Shown: positions 1 to 8,464, numbered from the stretch's first letter. The stretch is 13,481 bases of DNA from Methylococcaceae bacterium (GCA_030699345.1 JAUYMX010000326.1:1-13481); one strand, 5' to 3'. Made by a program: numbers and translations. Notes: a model not told the origin generated them from the sequence alone.

Positions 1-1655
1 GTTTGGCGCCAGATCAGTTCTTCGGATTGCTTTCTCTGGGTAATATCGGTAAATAGGGCCACTCGACGATGCACCGAGCCATCTTCGTTGTAAACGCTAT
101 TGATACTGAGCCATTCGGCATAGATTTCGCCGTTTTTACGCCGATCCCATATTTCGCCTTTCCAGCAGCCGGTGTTGTTGATTTGGCTCCACATCTCCGC
201 ATAGAACGTCCGATCGTGATGGCCTGAGCTGAGAATATTGGCATTTTTGCCTAGCACCTCATCGATACTGTATCCCGTCATCTTGGTGAAAGCAGGGTTG
301 ACGGCAATAATCTCACCATTAGCGTTGGACACCATAATGGCTTCGCCGCTGCTTCGATATACCAGCTCGGCGAGTTGCATCGACTCCTCGGTTTTTTTGC
401 GCTCGGAAATATCTTCTATTATCGACCAAATGCATTTTTCACCGTCGCTGCCGGTAATTCGTATACCACTGAGTCGTACCGGAATACGGTGCCCCGAGCG
501 ATGGATATACTCTTTTTCGTAGGGGCCGTAACGCCCGGTATCTTTCAAGAGTTGTAGTTGATTGGCTTCCTGTCGATTGTATTCTTGGGGAGTAAGATCC
601 CAATACGTCAGGGTGTTGAGTTGTTCGAGTGTATAACCAACCATATCGAGCAAAGCGACATTTGCTTCAATGTAATGTCCATTCATTGAATTACGCGCCA
701 TGCCTAGCGGGGACATTTCAAACATGGTGCGAAGTTTTTCTTCGCTTAATTCCAGTGATTTTTCCGCGCGGTTGCGCTCGAAAACAAATAAAGCCAGCGA
801 CATGCCGACAGCCGATAACACCAGGATGTAAAACCAGAAATTAAGCAGTTCGGACTGAATGTAGTTATTTGCACCGAAAAACCCCTTGTGCTTAACCAGT
901 CCATACAGACCTTGAATCATGGTCATGACCATGATTAACATGGCGCCATGGCGTCCAAAACGCACCGCCGCCCAGACGAAAAACAAAAACATCCAAAATC
1001 CCAACACGTGCCCGAGTTGGTCGCTGAACCATTCCAGAAAAATGGCTTGGCCAAATAAAAATGCCAGCCCGAAACAAGCCAATGTTTCCAGGATACGGTC
1101 GCGATTTAACCAGTCGCGAGGATTTTGACGCCATACCAGTACAAACGGCGTAATCAGTATGATGCCGAGTACATCGCCTTGCCACCAATGCAACAAGTTC
1201 AAGGTAATTGCTTGTTGAGGTAATAAGCCTGAGATAAATAAGCTGGATACGCCGATGATGGCACTAACGCCGGCGCAAACAGCACCGGCTAGCGCTAACC
1301 ATAAATAATGTCGAGGATGGGTTAGGGCAGGATTAAATCGCCCAAATCTGTTGAGTAACCAAACGCCGGTAAGCGCTTCTAGCGTGTTGCCGATTGCAAT
1401 AAAAAAGGATATGGCAACTGAACTACCGGCAAGCATATTACCGGCAAGAGCACCTATAAATACACCAGGCCAATATTTTTTGCCGCCCAGCAGCAAGGCC
1501 GCCATCGCTAAACCACTAGGTGGCCATACGATTGAAACAACGGCGTTGTCAGAGAAAAAATCAAGTACGCATTTAGCAAGCAGAGCGTAAACCAATGCCA
1601 AACTAATCAGCCAAAATACATTCGGCCAGTGATAATTCCGGAAGCGATGGAACAT
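1..1655 (-). CDS. MASE1-PAS-PAS membrane sensor, C-terminal part beyond the left edge
   Basis: The frame is open from an ATG at 1655 to the window edge, giving 551 visible residues with no stop. Residues 10-290 are a hydrophobic multi-helix region with MASE1 hallmarks: WPPSG at 44-48 after an N-terminal helix, and WWQGDVLG at 157-164. A cytoplasmic PAS domain follows at about 305-418, ending in DISERKKTEE, and a second PAS at about 428-543, ending in DITQRKQSEE. Such endings link PAS domains to output domains. The last residues, ELIWRQ, resemble the linker that usually precedes a GGDEF domain, so a diguanylate cyclase, possibly with EAL, is the likeliest output; this is inference, and a histidine kinase cannot be excluded. 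An in-frame TAA lies upstream with no other ATG after it, which supports the start, although the Shine-Dalgarno is poor. The gene stands 209 bp after the preceding gene and probably has its own promoter. Confidence 0.88.
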   Translation of the reverse strand, partial: MFHRFRNYHWPNVFWLISLALVYALLAKCVLDFFSDNAVVSIVWPPSGLAMAALLLGGKKYWPGVFIGALAGNMLAGSSVAISFFIAIGNTLEALTGVWLLNRFGRFNPALTHPRHYLWLALAGAVCAGVSAIIGVSSLFISGLLPQQAITLNLLHWWQGDVLGIILITPFVLVWRQNPRDWLNRDRILETLACFGLAFLFGQAIFLEWFSDQLGHVLGFWMFLFFVWAAVRFGRHGAMLIMVMTMIQGLYGLVKHKGFFGANNYIQSELLNFWFYILVLSAVGMSLALFVFERNRAEKSLELSEEKLRTMFEMSPLGMARNSMNGHYIEANVALLDMVGYTLEQLNTLTYWDLTPQEYNRQEANQLQLLKDTGRYGPYEKEYIHRSGHRIPVRLSGIRITGSDGEKCIWSIIEDISERKKTEESMQLAELVYRSSGEAIMVSNANGEIIAVNPAFTKMTGYSIDEVLGKNANILSSGHHDRTFYAEMWSQINNTGCWKGEIWDRRKNGEIYAEWLSINSVYNEDGSVHRRVALFTDITQRKQSEELIWRQ

Positions 1656-1708
1656 AGGTGTGAGTAATAACTTACAAATAAAAGGTGTTTATCTTACCAC
1701 CTGGAACT

Positions 1709-1714
1709 CTTATA
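1709..1714 (-). promoter_or_regulatory. Weak candidate -10 element for the MASE1-PAS gene
   Basis: The minus strand reads TATAAG about 54 bases upstream of the ATG at 1655, in an AT-rich stretch. No good -35 hexamer is seen 16-18 bases further upstream; the best nearby is TTAAGC. This is a guess at the promoter of the sensor gene, made because the gap to the preceding gene is long enough to hold one. Confidence 0.2.
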
Positions 1715-1820
1715 GCGATTCGTAAAAATTTAGCTTAACTGATTTATGGGAGGAATTACTGTGGAAATGTCGCTGAGTCAGAGTGCCCCGACCGGTAAAA
1801 GAACGTTGTTGAGAAGATTC

Positions 1821-1846
1821 CATCATTGAACACTGGCCCAATGATG
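1821..1846. other. Stem-loop after the HpnN-like gene
   Basis: CATCATTG at 1821-1828 and CAATGATG at 1839-1846 form a perfect 8-bp inverted repeat around a 10-base loop. Adding one bulged base extends the stem by three A-T pairs. It begins about 18 bases past the stop codon of the transporter gene, where a transcription end would be expected, but no T-run follows on the minus strand. It is therefore not a classical intrinsic terminator; it may stabilise an mRNA 3' end. Confidence 0.35.
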
Positions 1847-1864
1847 AATACCTCTCAGGTGTCT

Positions 1865-4519
1865 TTAATCCGTGTGTTTTAACACTAACTTACTCAGTGC
1901 CGGCAAGATAATGAAGGTGCTGGTCATAATCCAGAAAATACCCATGGTAATAATCAGGCCCATGCTGGCGATGCCTTGGTGTGGCGAAAAGGCCAGCCCA
2001 AGAAAGCTCGATGCCGTGGTGAGCGCGCCGTAAAACATTGCTCGGGCAGTGCTGGATTGATAAATATTTTGCTCTTCAGACATTGAATGATGCAGCTTTT
2101 CCACCATGTGTATACCGTTGTCGACGCCTAAACCCAATAGCAAGGGCAGGGCGATGATGTTGGCAAAGTTGATGGGTGTGCCGGTAATAACGGCGCTGGC
2201 CATAGTGAATAAACCGGCCAAAATTAGCGGCGCCATAACCAATAAAGTGTCTGTAATATTGCGGCGGATAACATAAAGCAGTAAGGCTATCGTGATCAGG
2301 GCGATGATAATGGCTTGCTGGAAGGCGGCGATGACTTCTTTCATCGATTCCCAATACAAAATTGGCAGGTCGGTAGTTTCCGGGGCGATGGTTTGCACCT
2401 CGGTAATAAAGGTTTGTAAGTCGTTTAGGTCATCCAGATTATGCTTTGGGAATATCTGAATGCGGTAAATGCCTTCCTTACTTAACCATCTTTCCCGTAG
2501 CTCTGATGGTAACCCGGCCAGGGTGATTTCCTGGGCATTAAGACTGTCCAGTAGTTCGTTGATGGCATTGGGCAGTGTGCCCAACAATGCGGTTTGAATG
2601 TTTTCAATAAACAGGCGGCGATTGGGTTGTAAACGGGTATCAAGTTCAAGCAATACGTCTTGCAATTCTTTTTTAAAGCGGGTTAGCGACGATATTTCGT
2701 GAGCATCGGTTTTAGTCGGCAGCACTTGATTGATAGTATTGATAACGCGCTTAATGGCAGCGGTCGGGTCAACATCGTATCTAAGAGGCGGAAATCCTTG
2801 CGCCTGCGAACCCAACAATAAGGCCATCTCTTCGATGATGGCTAGTTTATCTTCTTGATTCGACGGGATAAAATTAAACAGGCTGATGGTTTTATCAACA
2901 GACGGTAATTGTTCAATTTTTTGTTGTAGGTCTTTGGCTTTTTGCTCATTTTCAGCCAACACCGTTAAAGTCATGGGTGAGGTGTCCGGATCTTTAAGCA
3001 GGTTTTTAAAGGCGATGACCGATTCGGTATTCGGGTCGCGTAGGTTGATGGGGTTAAAGTCGGTTTTTACCTGCAAGACCAGTATGATCGAAATTACAGC
3101 AAGCACGGCAGTGCCGATAGTAATCGGTTTGGCGTAATGTAAAGTGAGTGCGGCCATCTTTTCTGACAGTGTTTGTAGAAAAGGATGATTTGTCTTAGTT
3201 TCTGCTTGAGTCGTTGCCGGTAATAGTTTTAACAACGCCGGTAAAAGCGCTAAAGTAACCAGAAGGCAGATAAATAAGCTGGTTCCAGCCAATAAGCCGA
3301 GTTCGGAAACGCCTTTGTAATCAGTAGGAATAAAGGCATACAGACCAATCGCAGTCGTGCCTGCGCACAATAACAGTGATGGTGCTGTAGAAACTAAAGT
3401 ACTGCGTATGGCTCTTTCTTTATTGACATGCAGTGTCAGATTGTCTCGATAGCGCAAGCAAAAATGAATGGCATATTCAACGCCAAGCCCCATGTTGGAT
3501 ACGGCAAAAGCGACGGAAATTAAATTGAGTTCTTTTACCGAAAAGGCTGCAAAAGCCCCGCAAAATACCATGCCAAATGCCAACGTTATAAACGTGGCGA
3601 TAGTGAGTAACACTGACTGATAGGCGACCAGTAAAATAGCTATCACCAGCACGATCGAAAAGAGACTGGCGGTAAATGTGCCGGCACTCATTCCCGCCAG
3701 TTCGTCATCTTCAAGGCCGACTTCGCCGGTAATCCAGACTTTAACTTCAGGCAGATTAGGTTCTTGAATACTGGCTATAGCCTCGCGTATCCCGAGAATG
3801 GCTTTTTCTGCGGGACGTATTTGGGTGAAATCAAGTACCGGTGTGACCAAAATAAAACCATTGTCGGAATGTTTCCCGGTCATTTTTTTTTCAGCAATTA
3901 ATGTTTCCCAGGACATTAATCCCGCTCCGGCATTGGTGCTTTTATGCAGAGTGTCTGACACTTTGTCGATTAACGACGATATGTCAGTCGGTAATTCTTG
4001 GGTTTTGTCGGTCGAACCCAAGGCATCTTCAAATACCGAGAAAAAGCCATTTAGATCAGGTTCTTGAGAAATTCGGCCAATAAACGGCTGAGCTTGAGAC
4101 AGGCTGTTGGAGACGGTCTGTAGATCGTTGTTGTCCAGATAAAGTAAACCATTACGGTGAAAAAACTCGGTGTCGTTGGGGGCGTAAACGGATTTTATTA
4201 GGTCTTTATTGGCGCTAAGTAGTCGCTCAAGTCGGCTGGTGGCTGCTTTGGTTAATTCAGGCGTTTCAGATTCCAATACCAGTAGTAGCGTGTGCGTATC
4301 TTGAGCAAACAGCTTTTCGACTTTGCGGCGATTTTGTTGAAACGGCGCGTCGGGGGCAATCAGTTCAGTAGTATCTGTGTTGACGCTCAAGTTATTACCG
4401 GTGTACTGCAAGGCGCCGCCGGCAAGCATTACAATGAGTACGACAATTGTAAAAGGATGACCAAGAGCCCAGTTGCCCCAGTGAGACAACAGATTTTTTG
4501 ACTTGAGTTTTAACGACAT
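1865..4519 (-). CDS. hpnN: HpnN-like RND/MMPL-family transporter (hopanoid transport)
   Basis: This 884-residue inner-membrane protein has the two-fold RND/MMPL layout. One helix lies at about 23-40, a large periplasmic domain at 41-280, a helix bundle at 283-432, another single helix at about 465-483, a second periplasmic domain, and a final bundle from 736 to the C-terminus. The paired signature segments are GLGVEYAIHF at 344-353 and GLGVDNGIHM at 796-805. The N-terminal stretch (NTDTTELIAPDAPF at 47-60, FFHRNGLLYL at 119-128, QAQPF at 142-146) fits my recollection of HpnN, the RND-like protein that moves hopanoids to the outer membrane in hopanoid-producing bacteria, and the length fits. 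No other hopanoid gene is visible, so a more general lipid exporter of the MMPL family is the alternative. It starts 26 bp after apbE and is probably cotranscribed with it. The Shine-Dalgarno is weak (only AAG near the ATG). Confidence 0.8.
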   Translation of the reverse strand: MSLKLKSKNLLSHWGNWALGHPFTIVVLIVMLAGGALQYTGNNLSVNTDTTELIAPDAPFQQNRRKVEKLFAQDTHTLLLVLESETPELTKAATSRLERLLSANKDLIKSVYAPNDTEFFHRNGLLYLDNNDLQTVSNSLSQAQPFIGRISQEPDLNGFFSVFEDALGSTDKTQELPTDISSLIDKVSDTLHKSTNAGAGLMSWETLIAEKKMTGKHSDNGFILVTPVLDFTQIRPAEKAILGIREAIASIQEPNLPEVKVWITGEVGLEDDELAGMSAGTFTASLFSIVLVIAILLVAYQSVLLTIATFITLAFGMVFCGAFAAFSVKELNLISVAFAVSNMGLGVEYAIHFCLRYRDNLTLHVNKERAIRSTLVSTAPSLLLCAGTTAIGLYAFIPTDYKGVSELGLLAGTSLFICLLVTLALLPALLKLLPATTQAETKTNHPFLQTLSEKMAALTLHYAKPITIGTAVLAVISIILVLQVKTDFNPINLRDPNTESVIAFKNLLKDPDTSPMTLTVLAENEQKAKDLQQKIEQLPSVDKTISLFNFIPSNQEDKLAIIEEMALLLGSQAQGFPPLRYDVDPTAAIKRVINTINQVLPTKTDAHEISSLTRFKKELQDVLLELDTRLQPNRRLFIENIQTALLGTLPNAINELLDSLNAQEITLAGLPSELRERWLSKEGIYRIQIFPKHNLDDLNDLQTFITEVQTIAPETTDLPILYWESMKEVIAAFQQAIIIALITIALLLYVIRRNITDTLLVMAPLILAGLFTMASAVITGTPINFANIIALPLLLGLGVDNGIHMVEKLHHSMSEEQNIYQSSTARAMFYGALTTASSFLGLAFSPHQGIASMGLIITMGIFWIMTSTFIILPALSKLVLKHTD

Positions 4520-4545
4520 ATCTTAAATTCGCTTGGTGTTAAGCA

Positions 4546-5565
4546 TTAGTGGAAAGTGACGGTATTCAAAGCGTTGAGAGCGTCGCTTTGAGATTCGTTG
4601 AGATTATCGCCTTGCTGTTCAATGAACAAAGCGGCGATGTTTGCAGTATTTGCGGCTTTTAACCCGTCTTGTTGGCCCAAACAAAGCAGCGCGGTTGACC
4701 AGGCATCGGCAAGTGTTGGGTTGCTGTTTAACACAGTCACAGAGACTAAATTGTGAATGACAGGACGTCCGTTACGAGCATCAAGAATATGGCTGTAGCG
4801 TTTGCCATGATCATCATAATAATGACGATAGGTGCCGGAAGTCATCACCGCAAGAGGCTGTTCTTTGGGCATGGTGATGATTTTATGCATCACTTTTTGA
4901 CCTGGCAGCGGCCTTTCCAGGGCAATGCGCCACGCGGTACCATCCGGTTTTACGCCTTGGGTTTTTAATTCGCCGCCAATTTCTACCATGTATTGTTGAA
5001 CGCCTTTTTGCTCCAATAACTTACTGATTCTTTCCACGCTATAGCCTTGCGCGATGGAAGACACATCAACTTTAAGTTTTGCGTGATTCTTACGCAGATG
5101 GCTGTCATCAACAATATCCAGCTTATCCATACCGACATTGCCTAGGTTTTCGTGGATGGAGACATCGCTGGGAATGGTGAGGGTTTCGCCCCTAAATCCC
5201 CATAAATCAAATAACGGTTTAATGGTTAGGTCGTAACAGCCTTGGCTGGCTTGAAAAACTGTTTTGGCGATGCGAACCAGCGAGACAATTTCGGCGTCTA
5301 CTGGGTGGCTATCAGTGTTTTCGGCTTGATTAAATGTTTCTATGTCCGAATCTTTACGGTAATTGGACAATGTCTTATCGATAGCGGCAAATTCATTTTC
5401 GATGCTGGATTTAATCTCAGCAGAGTTCGTCAGATTGGGGGACCAATAACTAATGTGGTAAGTCGTGCCTTGGGCGGCACCTTCCAGTTTTTCAACAGGC
5501 TGTTCAGAACAACCAGTAAGCAACGCAACAACCAGCGCCAGGCTAAAATAGTCGGGTAATTTCAT
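4546..5565 (-). CDS. apbE: FAD:protein FMN transferase, ApbE lipoprotein
   Basis: The protein has 339 residues. A short signal peptide ends in the lipobox LLTGC with the lipidated cysteine at 19, so it is predicted to be membrane-anchored and to act outside the cytoplasm. The ApbE fold follows: GTTYHISYW at 33-41, the FMN-transferase core with CYDLTIKPLFDLWGF at 110-124, DVSSIAQGY at 167-175, VEIGGEL at 194-200, the SHILDARNGRP block at 258-268 and ADAWSTAL at 287-294, whose Asp is typical of the Mg-binding region. The family transfers FMN from FAD to a threonine in NqrB, NqrC and related subunits. With nqrF and nqrM in the same window, Na+-NQR is its likely client (inference). Unlike many nqr loci it is not adjacent to nqrF; it sits 184 bp after an MFS gene and directly before the HpnN-like gene. 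No clear Shine-Dalgarno precedes the ATG, but the signal peptide supports the start. Confidence 0.93.
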   Translation of the reverse strand: MKLPDYFSLALVVALLTGCSEQPVEKLEGAAQGTTYHISYWSPNLTNSAEIKSSIENEFAAIDKTLSNYRKDSDIETFNQAENTDSHPVDAEIVSLVRIAKTVFQASQGCYDLTIKPLFDLWGFRGETLTIPSDVSIHENLGNVGMDKLDIVDDSHLRKNHAKLKVDVSSIAQGYSVERISKLLEQKGVQQYMVEIGGELKTQGVKPDGTAWRIALERPLPGQKVMHKIITMPKEQPLAVMTSGTYRHYYDDHGKRYSHILDARNGRPVIHNLVSVTVLNSNPTLADAWSTALLCLGQQDGLKAANTANIAALFIEQQGDNLNESQSDALNALNTVTFH

Positions 5566-5604
5566 GATTGATTCAGTGGATTAATCTGCCACATCGCCGA
5601 GCCG

Positions 5605-5621
5605 GTTAGAGATAATCTAAC
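5605..5621. repeat. Inverted repeat upstream of apbE
   Basis: GTTAGA at 5605-5610 and TCTAAC at 5616-5621 form a perfect 6-bp inverted repeat with a 5-base spacer, about 40-55 bases upstream of the apbE start. It could be an operator or a leader hairpin. With such short arms it could also arise by chance. Confidence 0.3.
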
Positions 5622-5699
5622 GACAAGAATGGACAAGAGAATAAGTAAATTTGCGAATAGTTATCTTGGCAACGCGCCCTCTGACGCATTGGCGCTGCT

Positions 5700-5705
5700 A
5701 TTATA
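5700..5705 (-). promoter_or_regulatory. Candidate -10 element for apbE-hpnN
   Basis: A perfect consensus TATAAT is read on the minus strand in the 184-bp gap between the MFS gene and apbE, about 135 bases before the apbE ATG. The best upstream hexamer, TTAAAA, is 19 bases away, so the -35 match is poor. The sequence ATTATAAT is itself palindromic, so the same hexamer is also present on the plus strand. The gap size supports a separate promoter for apbE-hpnN. Confidence 0.3.
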
Positions 5706-5749
5706 ATCGTATTGAAGGGATGGTTTTTAAAAAATAACCCAGATTTAGG

Positions 5750-6916
5750 TTAACTCCGCCGCATTACCCAGCCGCGTAATAACAAGGCCGCGAGCAAGGC
5801 GCAGCAAGTCGCCAAGCCAAATGCGGTCAGTGGATTAGTGATTTGCCACAACCAGCCAAAGATGATGGAAGCCGGCAATAACATGATGCCGGCAGTCAGG
5901 TTAAACCAGCCGTAAGCAGTGCCCAAGACTTCGCGTGGCACGATGTCCGCCACCAAGGCTTTTTCCGCACCTTCTGTTGCCGCCATAAACAAACCGTAAA
6001 AGGCAAATAACGGCCACAGCAGTAAAGGCTGGCTGTTGAAACCCAGCAGCAAATAGAAGACGCCATAAACACTCCAGCCGCCAACGATCAGGCGGATACG
6101 GCCGACTTTATCGGAAAGCGCCGATAACGGTGTCGAGAATACCGCCGCAATCAATGATGTCAGTGCCCAGAGTAATGGGATTTGATACTCAGGAAGACCT
6201 AAATCTTTTGCTCGCAGCAGTAAAAACATATTCGACGCATTGCCCAATGTGAACAATGCCAACACTAATAAATAGCGCTTAAAAGCTAAGGGGAGTGCAG
6301 TCACTCGCCAGCTAAAATGCTGAACCGGTAGCTCAAGGTTGCGATTGGGTTCTTTTACCCATAGCGCTAAACTGACAGCTAAAACGCCGCCCAACGCAGA
6401 CCACAAAAATACCTCTTTTAATGGCATCTGCTCAGCCAATAACCAAGCTGCCAGCAGCGGACCTACTACTGCACCGGCATTGTCCATCATGCGATGTACG
6501 CCAAATGCCATACCACGATTACCTTCATCAACCGTCAACGCTAATAGCGCATCCCTGGGCGCAGTGCGTAAACCTTTACCAATCCTATCGGCAAATCGCA
6601 ACGCTAATACCATTGGCCAAATACTGGTAAACGCCAATAACGGCCGTGCAATGGCGGCTATCGTATAACCGCCCACCACCCAGCGCTTGGTTGAACCCAA
6701 ACGATCGGACATCACTCCGGCAAACAACTTCAACAGACTACCAGTCGCCTCGGCCAAGCCTTCAATCAGCCCCAACGCTTTCGGGCCAGCCATCAGCACC
6801 GACGCCAGGTAAATCGGCACCAGTGGATACACCAACTCACTGGCGGCATCGTTAAAAAAACTGACCAGGCCGAGTAACCAGACGGTGCGAGGGAGAGCTA
6901 GGAGGGTGCGTAGCAT
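5750..6916 (-). CDS. Major facilitator superfamily transporter, substrate unknown
   Basis: The protein has 388 residues, almost entirely hydrophobic, with about 12 predicted transmembrane helices. The MFS motif A after helix 2 is visible as GVMSDRLGSTKR at 67-78. A conserved family stretch, DRIGKGLRTAPRDALL at 110-125, is followed by AFGVHRMMDNAGAVVGP at 137-153, and a second motif-A-like LSALSDKVGRIR marks the second half. These place it in a widespread proteobacterial MFS_1 subgroup of drug-efflux-like proteins, but nothing identifies the substrate. The ATG lies 9 bp after the fumarase stop, so it is probably the last gene of a manC-fumarase-MFS operon. Its Shine-Dalgarno is poor, which suggests translation coupled to the upstream gene. 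The function of the grouping is not obvious. Confidence 0.88.
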   Translation of the reverse strand: MLRTLLALPRTVWLLGLVSFFNDAASELVYPLVPIYLASVLMAGPKALGLIEGLAEATGSLLKLFAGVMSDRLGSTKRWVVGGYTIAAIARPLLAFTSIWPMVLALRFADRIGKGLRTAPRDALLALTVDEGNRGMAFGVHRMMDNAGAVVGPLLAAWLLAEQMPLKEVFLWSALGGVLAVSLALWVKEPNRNLELPVQHFSWRVTALPLAFKRYLLVLALFTLGNASNMFLLLRAKDLGLPEYQIPLLWALTSLIAAVFSTPLSALSDKVGRIRLIVGGWSVYGVFYLLLGFNSQPLLLWPLFAFYGLFMAATEGAEKALVADIVPREVLGTAYGWFNLTAGIMLLPASIIFGWLWQITNPLTAFGLATCCALLAALLLRGWVMRRS

Positions 6917-6925
6917 AAGGGCTTG

Positions 6926-8452
6926 TTAAGCTTGCACAATCACCGGAATCTTACCAATTTTCGATTGCCATAATTTGGGGGCGGTGTCGTGGATGGAAAC
7001 GCCTTGAGTATCTACCGCGACGGTGACTGGCATATCCTCAACCACAAATTCATGAATGGCTTCCATGCCTAAATCTTCGAAGGCAACGATGCGGGCTTTA
7101 CGAATGGCTTTTGAGACCAGGTAGGCGGCTCCGCCTACGGCGATCAGATAGACCGCTTGGTGCTTTTTTATTGCGGCGACGCCGGTAGGGCCGCGTTCGG
7201 CTTTGCCGATCATGCCCAGCAAGCCGGTTTTATCGAGCATGGTTTCGGTGAATTTATCCATGCGTGTGGCGGTGGTGGGGCCTGCGGGGCCTACTACTTC
7301 ATCTCGTACAGGATCAACCGGGCCGACGTAGTAGATAAATTTGTTGGTAAAGTCGACGCTGTCCGGTAAGGCTTCGCCGCGATTAAATAAATCTACCAAG
7401 CGTTTATGCGCGGCATCGCGGCCGGTGAGCAGAGTGCCGTTCAATAACAAGGTTTCGCCAGGTTTCCAGCTGGCTATGTCTTGTTGGGTGAGTGTGTCCA
7501 GATTGACGCGGCGTGCTGTGGCGCCTGCATCCCAGTTGATCTGCGGCCAATCTTCCAGTTTTGGCGGCGTAAATTCTGCCGGGCCGCTGCCATCTAATAC
7601 AAAATGAACATGGCGTGTCGCTGCGCAATTAGGAATTAGCGCAACAGGGAGGTTGGCGGCATGGGTGGGGTAGTCCAGGATTTTGATGTCCAGTACGGTG
7701 GTTAATCCGCCCAGGCCTTGAGCGCCAATGCCTAGCGCGTTGACTTTTTCATATAATTCCAAGCGCAGTTCTTCCAGCGCATTGGTCGGGCCGCGAGCGA
7801 TGAGTTCTTGAATATCGATACTGCCCATGCAGGCTTGCTTGGCCAGCAGCATGGCTTTTTCGGCAGTGCCGCCAATGCCTATGCCTAATATGCCGGGCGG
7901 ACACCAGCCCGCACCCATAGTAGGGACGGTTTTTAATACCCAATCGGTAATGCTATCGGATGGGTTGAGCATGATGAATTTGGCTTTGGCTTCCGAGCCA
8001 CCGCCTTTGGCGGCAATTTCGACATCAATGCTATTGCCGGGCACAACTTCCATGTGAATCACGGCCGGGGTGTTGTCTTTGGTGTTGATGCGCTTACCGG
8101 CCGGGTCTGCGAGGATAGAAGCGCGCAGGACATTATCGGGATGCAAATAAGCACATCTGACGCCTTCATTGACCATGTCAGTGACACTCATGGTACTTTG
8201 CCACTGCACATCCATGCCGATTTTTAAGAACACGGTGACAATGCCGGTATCCTGACAAATCGGTCTACGGCCTTCCGCACAGAGTCTTGAATTGATCAAG
8301 ATTTGCGCCATTGCATCTTTAGCGGCCGGGCTTTGTTCCTTTAAATAAGCTTGGTGCAGGGCATCGATGAAATCTTTCGGGTGGTAGTAGGAAATAAATT
8401 GCAACGAGTCGGCAATGCTCTGGATAAAGTCGTCCTGGCGAATAATGCTCAT
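6926..8452 (-). CDS. fumA: Class I (4Fe-4S) fumarate hydratase
   Basis: The protein has 508 residues, the usual length for a single-chain class I fumarase, which interconverts fumarate and malate in the TCA cycle using an oxygen-sensitive 4Fe-4S cluster. The three expected cluster cysteines are present: C66 in CQDTG, C184 in GWCPPG and C276 in NCAATRH. The N-terminal domain carries AAKGGGSEAKAK at 147-158. The C-terminal swivelling domain contains LLTGRDAAHKRL and the GPTTATRMD region. The ATG has a near-perfect Shine-Dalgarno, AGGAGGT, 5 bases upstream. The paralogous ttdAB tartrate dehydratase is split into two subunits, so a full-length fumarase is favoured. Its placement between manC and an MFS gene has no clear metabolic logic. 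Confidence 0.95.
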   Translation of the reverse strand: MSIIRQDDFIQSIADSLQFISYYHPKDFIDALHQAYLKEQSPAAKDAMAQILINSRLCAEGRRPICQDTGIVTVFLKIGMDVQWQSTMSVTDMVNEGVRCAYLHPDNVLRASILADPAGKRINTKDNTPAVIHMEVVPGNSIDVEIAAKGGGSEAKAKFIMLNPSDSITDWVLKTVPTMGAGWCPPGILGIGIGGTAEKAMLLAKQACMGSIDIQELIARGPTNALEELRLELYEKVNALGIGAQGLGGLTTVLDIKILDYPTHAANLPVALIPNCAATRHVHFVLDGSGPAEFTPPKLEDWPQINWDAGATARRVNLDTLTQQDIASWKPGETLLLNGTLLTGRDAAHKRLVDLFNRGEALPDSVDFTNKFIYYVGPVDPVRDEVVGPAGPTTATRMDKFTETMLDKTGLLGMIGKAERGPTGVAAIKKHQAVYLIAVGGAAYLVSKAIRKARIVAFEDLGMEAIHEFVVEDMPVTVAVDTQGVSIHDTAPKLWQSKIGKIPVIVQA

Positions 8453-8457
8453 GCGCT

Positions 8458-8464
8458 ACCTCCT
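8458..8464 (-). promoter_or_regulatory. Strong ribosome binding site of the fumarase gene, overlapping the manC stop
   Basis: The minus strand reads AGGAGGT with a 5-base spacer to the fumarase ATG. Its first two bases are also the last two of the TAG stop codon of manC (8463-8465). Ribosomes ending manC therefore sit on the fumarase initiation region, which supports cotranscription and translational coupling. Confidence 0.85.

Noticed and set aside
892..1188. A 98-codon minus-strand frame, and other short frames, within 1-1655
   Set aside because: The long MASE1-PAS-PAS frame is open through the whole stretch with clear domain motifs. It is easily missed because it has no stop inside the window, but the shorter frames are shadows of it.
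5242..5559. A 105-codon plus-strand open frame opposite apbE
   Set aside because: It is fully antisense to a well-supported ApbE gene, shows no recognisable domain, and its composition is that of a shadow frame.
5674..5695. A GCGCC...GGCGC inverted repeat between apbE and the MFS gene, as a possible REP element
   Set aside because: The stem is only 5 bp with a 12-base loop and is not repeated elsewhere in the window.
5721..5741. A terminator after the MFS gene
   Set aside because: TGGTTTTT facing AAAAATAACCCA can pair only imperfectly, the stem is AT-rich, and no T-run follows it on the minus strand.
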